DNA of 8,011 nucleotides. It comes from Desulfobacterales bacterium. GTDB lineage: Bacteria; Desulfobacterota; Desulfobacteria; Desulfobacterales; JAFDCJ01. The notes below the pieces were generated by a model, which was given only the letters and a program-made list of their open reading frames with translations, was not told the origin of the DNA and ran no database searches. How positions within the stretch are numbered: position 1 is the first letter of the stretch; every line of letters starts with the position of its first letter. The position numbers and the translations under genes are program-made. Where the stretch lies: the NCBI GenBank assembly GCA_020345785.1, contig CP070771.1, positions 1,086,860-1,094,870 of the forward strand. The letters run 5' to 3'. Positions 6,919 through 8,011 of this stretch are shown here, one piece after another.

Positions 6919-6922
6919 GAGG
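6919..6922 (+). promoter_or_regulatory. Ribosome binding site deciding the epimerase start
   Basis: GAGG lies 5 nt before ATG 6928, which opens six residues before the first Rossmann strand. The frame is also open from TTG 6841, preceded by GAGATGA at 6830-6836, but that would add 29 residues without any family resemblance. ATG 6928 is preferred. Confidence 0.6.
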
Positions 6923-6927
6923 CCAAT

Positions 6928-8001
6928 ATGCAGCCTGCAAAGAGATGCCTGATCGTCGGCGGAGGGGGCTTTCTCGGGTCCCATCTGGTAAGCCATTTGA
7001 CAGCCAAGGGCTTTAAAATTCGTGTGTTTGATCGTAACCGCCTTCACCTTGAGCAAAATCTTGGTGATGTTCAGGGGTTGCAAATCATTTACGGCGATAT
7101 AGGCAACCAGGACAAGGCGCGAGCGGGTTTGGCCGGGGTTACCGATGTCGTCTATCTGGCCGGCAGCACGGTGCCAGCCAACAGTATGCTGGATGTTGCC
7201 TTTGATTTGACATCCAATGCTCTGCCGTTGATCGGTCTGATGCAACTCCTGCGCAAGGCTGAATCGATCCGACGCGTGATTTACTTATCAACGGGTGGAG
7301 CGATCTATGGTGATTCCCATCGGCCAAGACCGATCCCTGAAAGCCATCCAACCCGGCCCGTATCAAGCTATGGTTTGACAAAGCTGATCGGAGAGCGTTA
7401 CCTTGACTTCTTTCTAGCAAACACAGAAATTCGTGGATATGTGCTGCGCCCCTCAAATGCTTATGGCGAAAGGCAAAACCTGCGCCGTCCCCAAGGTGCC
7501 GTCGGGCACTTTCTGCAAGCGTTGATGGCCGACAGCGCCATTGTCCTATACGGCGATGTGGTCCGTGATTATGTATACGCCGGTGATGTTGCAGAGGCGA
7601 TCCGGCTTTGTATCGAGGATACAACGACAGCGCCGGGCAGCGTGCAAACCTTTAATGTCGGTACCGGTCGCGGCGTCTCCCTCACTGAACTCGTTGAGCG
7701 AATCCAGAATATTACCGGCAAGACCTTTAACATCGTTCGGCATCCCGGCCGCAGCTTTGACTGCCGATATAATGTATTGGACTGCGGCGTCATTGGCCGT
7801 CTTTTGGGGTGGAAACCGCGCGTTGCGCTGGAAGAGGGCATAGACATCACATGGCAGTGGATTCAGCAGACCCAGCAGCGAAAACATTGCCGCTCGATGT
7901 ATCGGCATGCACCTTCGCGGCCCGCCAGAACGGTGGATCGACGCGTCGGATCCAAAACGTTCGGCCGTCAAGATGTCAACAACCCGTTTCTTCACGGCTG
8001 A
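6928..8001 (+). CDS. NAD-dependent epimerase/dehydratase (extended SDR), probable nucleotide-sugar enzyme
   Basis: A 357-residue protein from ATG 6928. The N-terminal Rossmann fold has VGGGGFLG (10-17), with G11, G14 and G17 in the GxxGxxG position, and D35 at the end of strand 2, which favours NAD(H). GDI (56-58) follows the third strand. The catalytic set is LSTGGAIYG (120-128) and the Y148-x3-K152 pair in SSYGLTK. RPSNAYGERQ (174-183) and RDYVYAGDVAEAI (213-225) are typical of UDP-sugar 4-epimerase-like SDRs that act on UDP-glucose, UDP-GlcNAc or relatives, though dehydratases and reductases share this framework. The family normally ends near residue ~315 (TWQWIQQTQ). Here about 42 further residues, rich in Arg and His, run to the TGA at 7999-8001; they may be a read-on overlapping the next gene. 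It likely supplies an activated sugar for the neighbouring glycosyltransferases. The 91 nt between the previous stop and ATG 6928 hold no separate gene. Confidence 0.9.
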   Translation: MQPAKRCLIVGGGGFLGSHLVSHLTAKGFKIRVFDRNRLHLEQNLGDVQGLQIIYGDIGNQDKARAGLAGVTDVVYLAGSTVPANSMLDVAFDLTSNALPLIGLMQLLRKAESIRRVIYLSTGGAIYGDSHRPRPIPESHPTRPVSSYGLTKLIGERYLDFFLANTEIRGYVLRPSNAYGERQNLRRPQGAVGHFLQALMADSAIVLYGDVVRDYVYAGDVAEAIRLCIEDTTTAPGSVQTFNVGTGRGVSLTELVERIQNITGKTFNIVRHPGRSFDCRYNVLDCGVIGRLLGWKPRVALEEGIDITWQWIQQTQQRKHCRSMYRHAPSRPARTVDRRVGSKTFGRQDVNNPFLHG

Positions 8002-8011
8002 GTCTCACATA

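Noticed and set aside
7139..7995. Long minus-strand frames of 149-161 codons opposite the epimerase gene
   Set aside because: Composition shadows of the coding strand; no family motifs in their translations.

Overview
This 8 kb window is one block of a bacterial surface-glycan biosynthesis locus (O-antigen, capsule or exopolysaccharide type). All convincing genes are on the + strand. The base composition is moderate, with the first ~900 bases visibly more AT-rich than the rest. TTG and GTG starts are frequent, Shine-Dalgarno-like GAGG/GGAG motifs are present and genes overlap, all of which fit a Gram-negative bacterium. A Desulfobacterota-like or other proteobacterial host is only a guess; nothing in the window is a taxonomic marker.

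Layout. (1) 1-678: C-terminal part of a family GT4 glycosyltransferase whose 5' end lies outside the window. (2) 679-830: a short gap with one doubtful 35-codon reading frame. (3) 831-3299: three consecutive, mutually dissimilar class I SAM-dependent methyltransferases. The first two are separated by 1 nt, and the second and third overlap by 4 nt (ATGA); the third carries an N-terminal Trm112-like zinc-ribbon domain. (4) 3300-3519: a ~220 nt non-coding gap, the only realistic place for an internal promoter, containing a 9-bp direct repeat but no convincing promoter or terminator. (5) 3520-5652: a large two-domain glycosyltransferase, GT2 fused to GT4 through a hydrophobic segment. (6) 5643-6836: another GT4 glycosyltransferase, overlapping the previous gene by 10 nt. 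(7) 6928-8001: an extended short-chain dehydrogenase/reductase of the NAD-dependent nucleotide-sugar epimerase/dehydratase type, with an odd basic C-terminal tail.

How they may work together (inference). The epimerase-like enzyme would supply a nucleotide sugar. The GT2-GT4 fusion and the two GT4 enzymes would add several residues to a lipid-linked glycan on the cytoplasmic face of the inner membrane. The methyltransferases could O- or N-methylate sugars or cap the chain. No flippase, polymerase, ABC transporter or initiating phosphoglycosyltransferase is in the window, so export route and final product cannot be told. No RNA gene, mobile element, CRISPR array or attachment site was seen. The least ordinary signals are a possible -1 frameshift site in the second methyltransferase that would replace its hydrophobic tail, the GT2-GT4 fusion, the trio of methyltransferases, and the overlapping open frames at the right edge.
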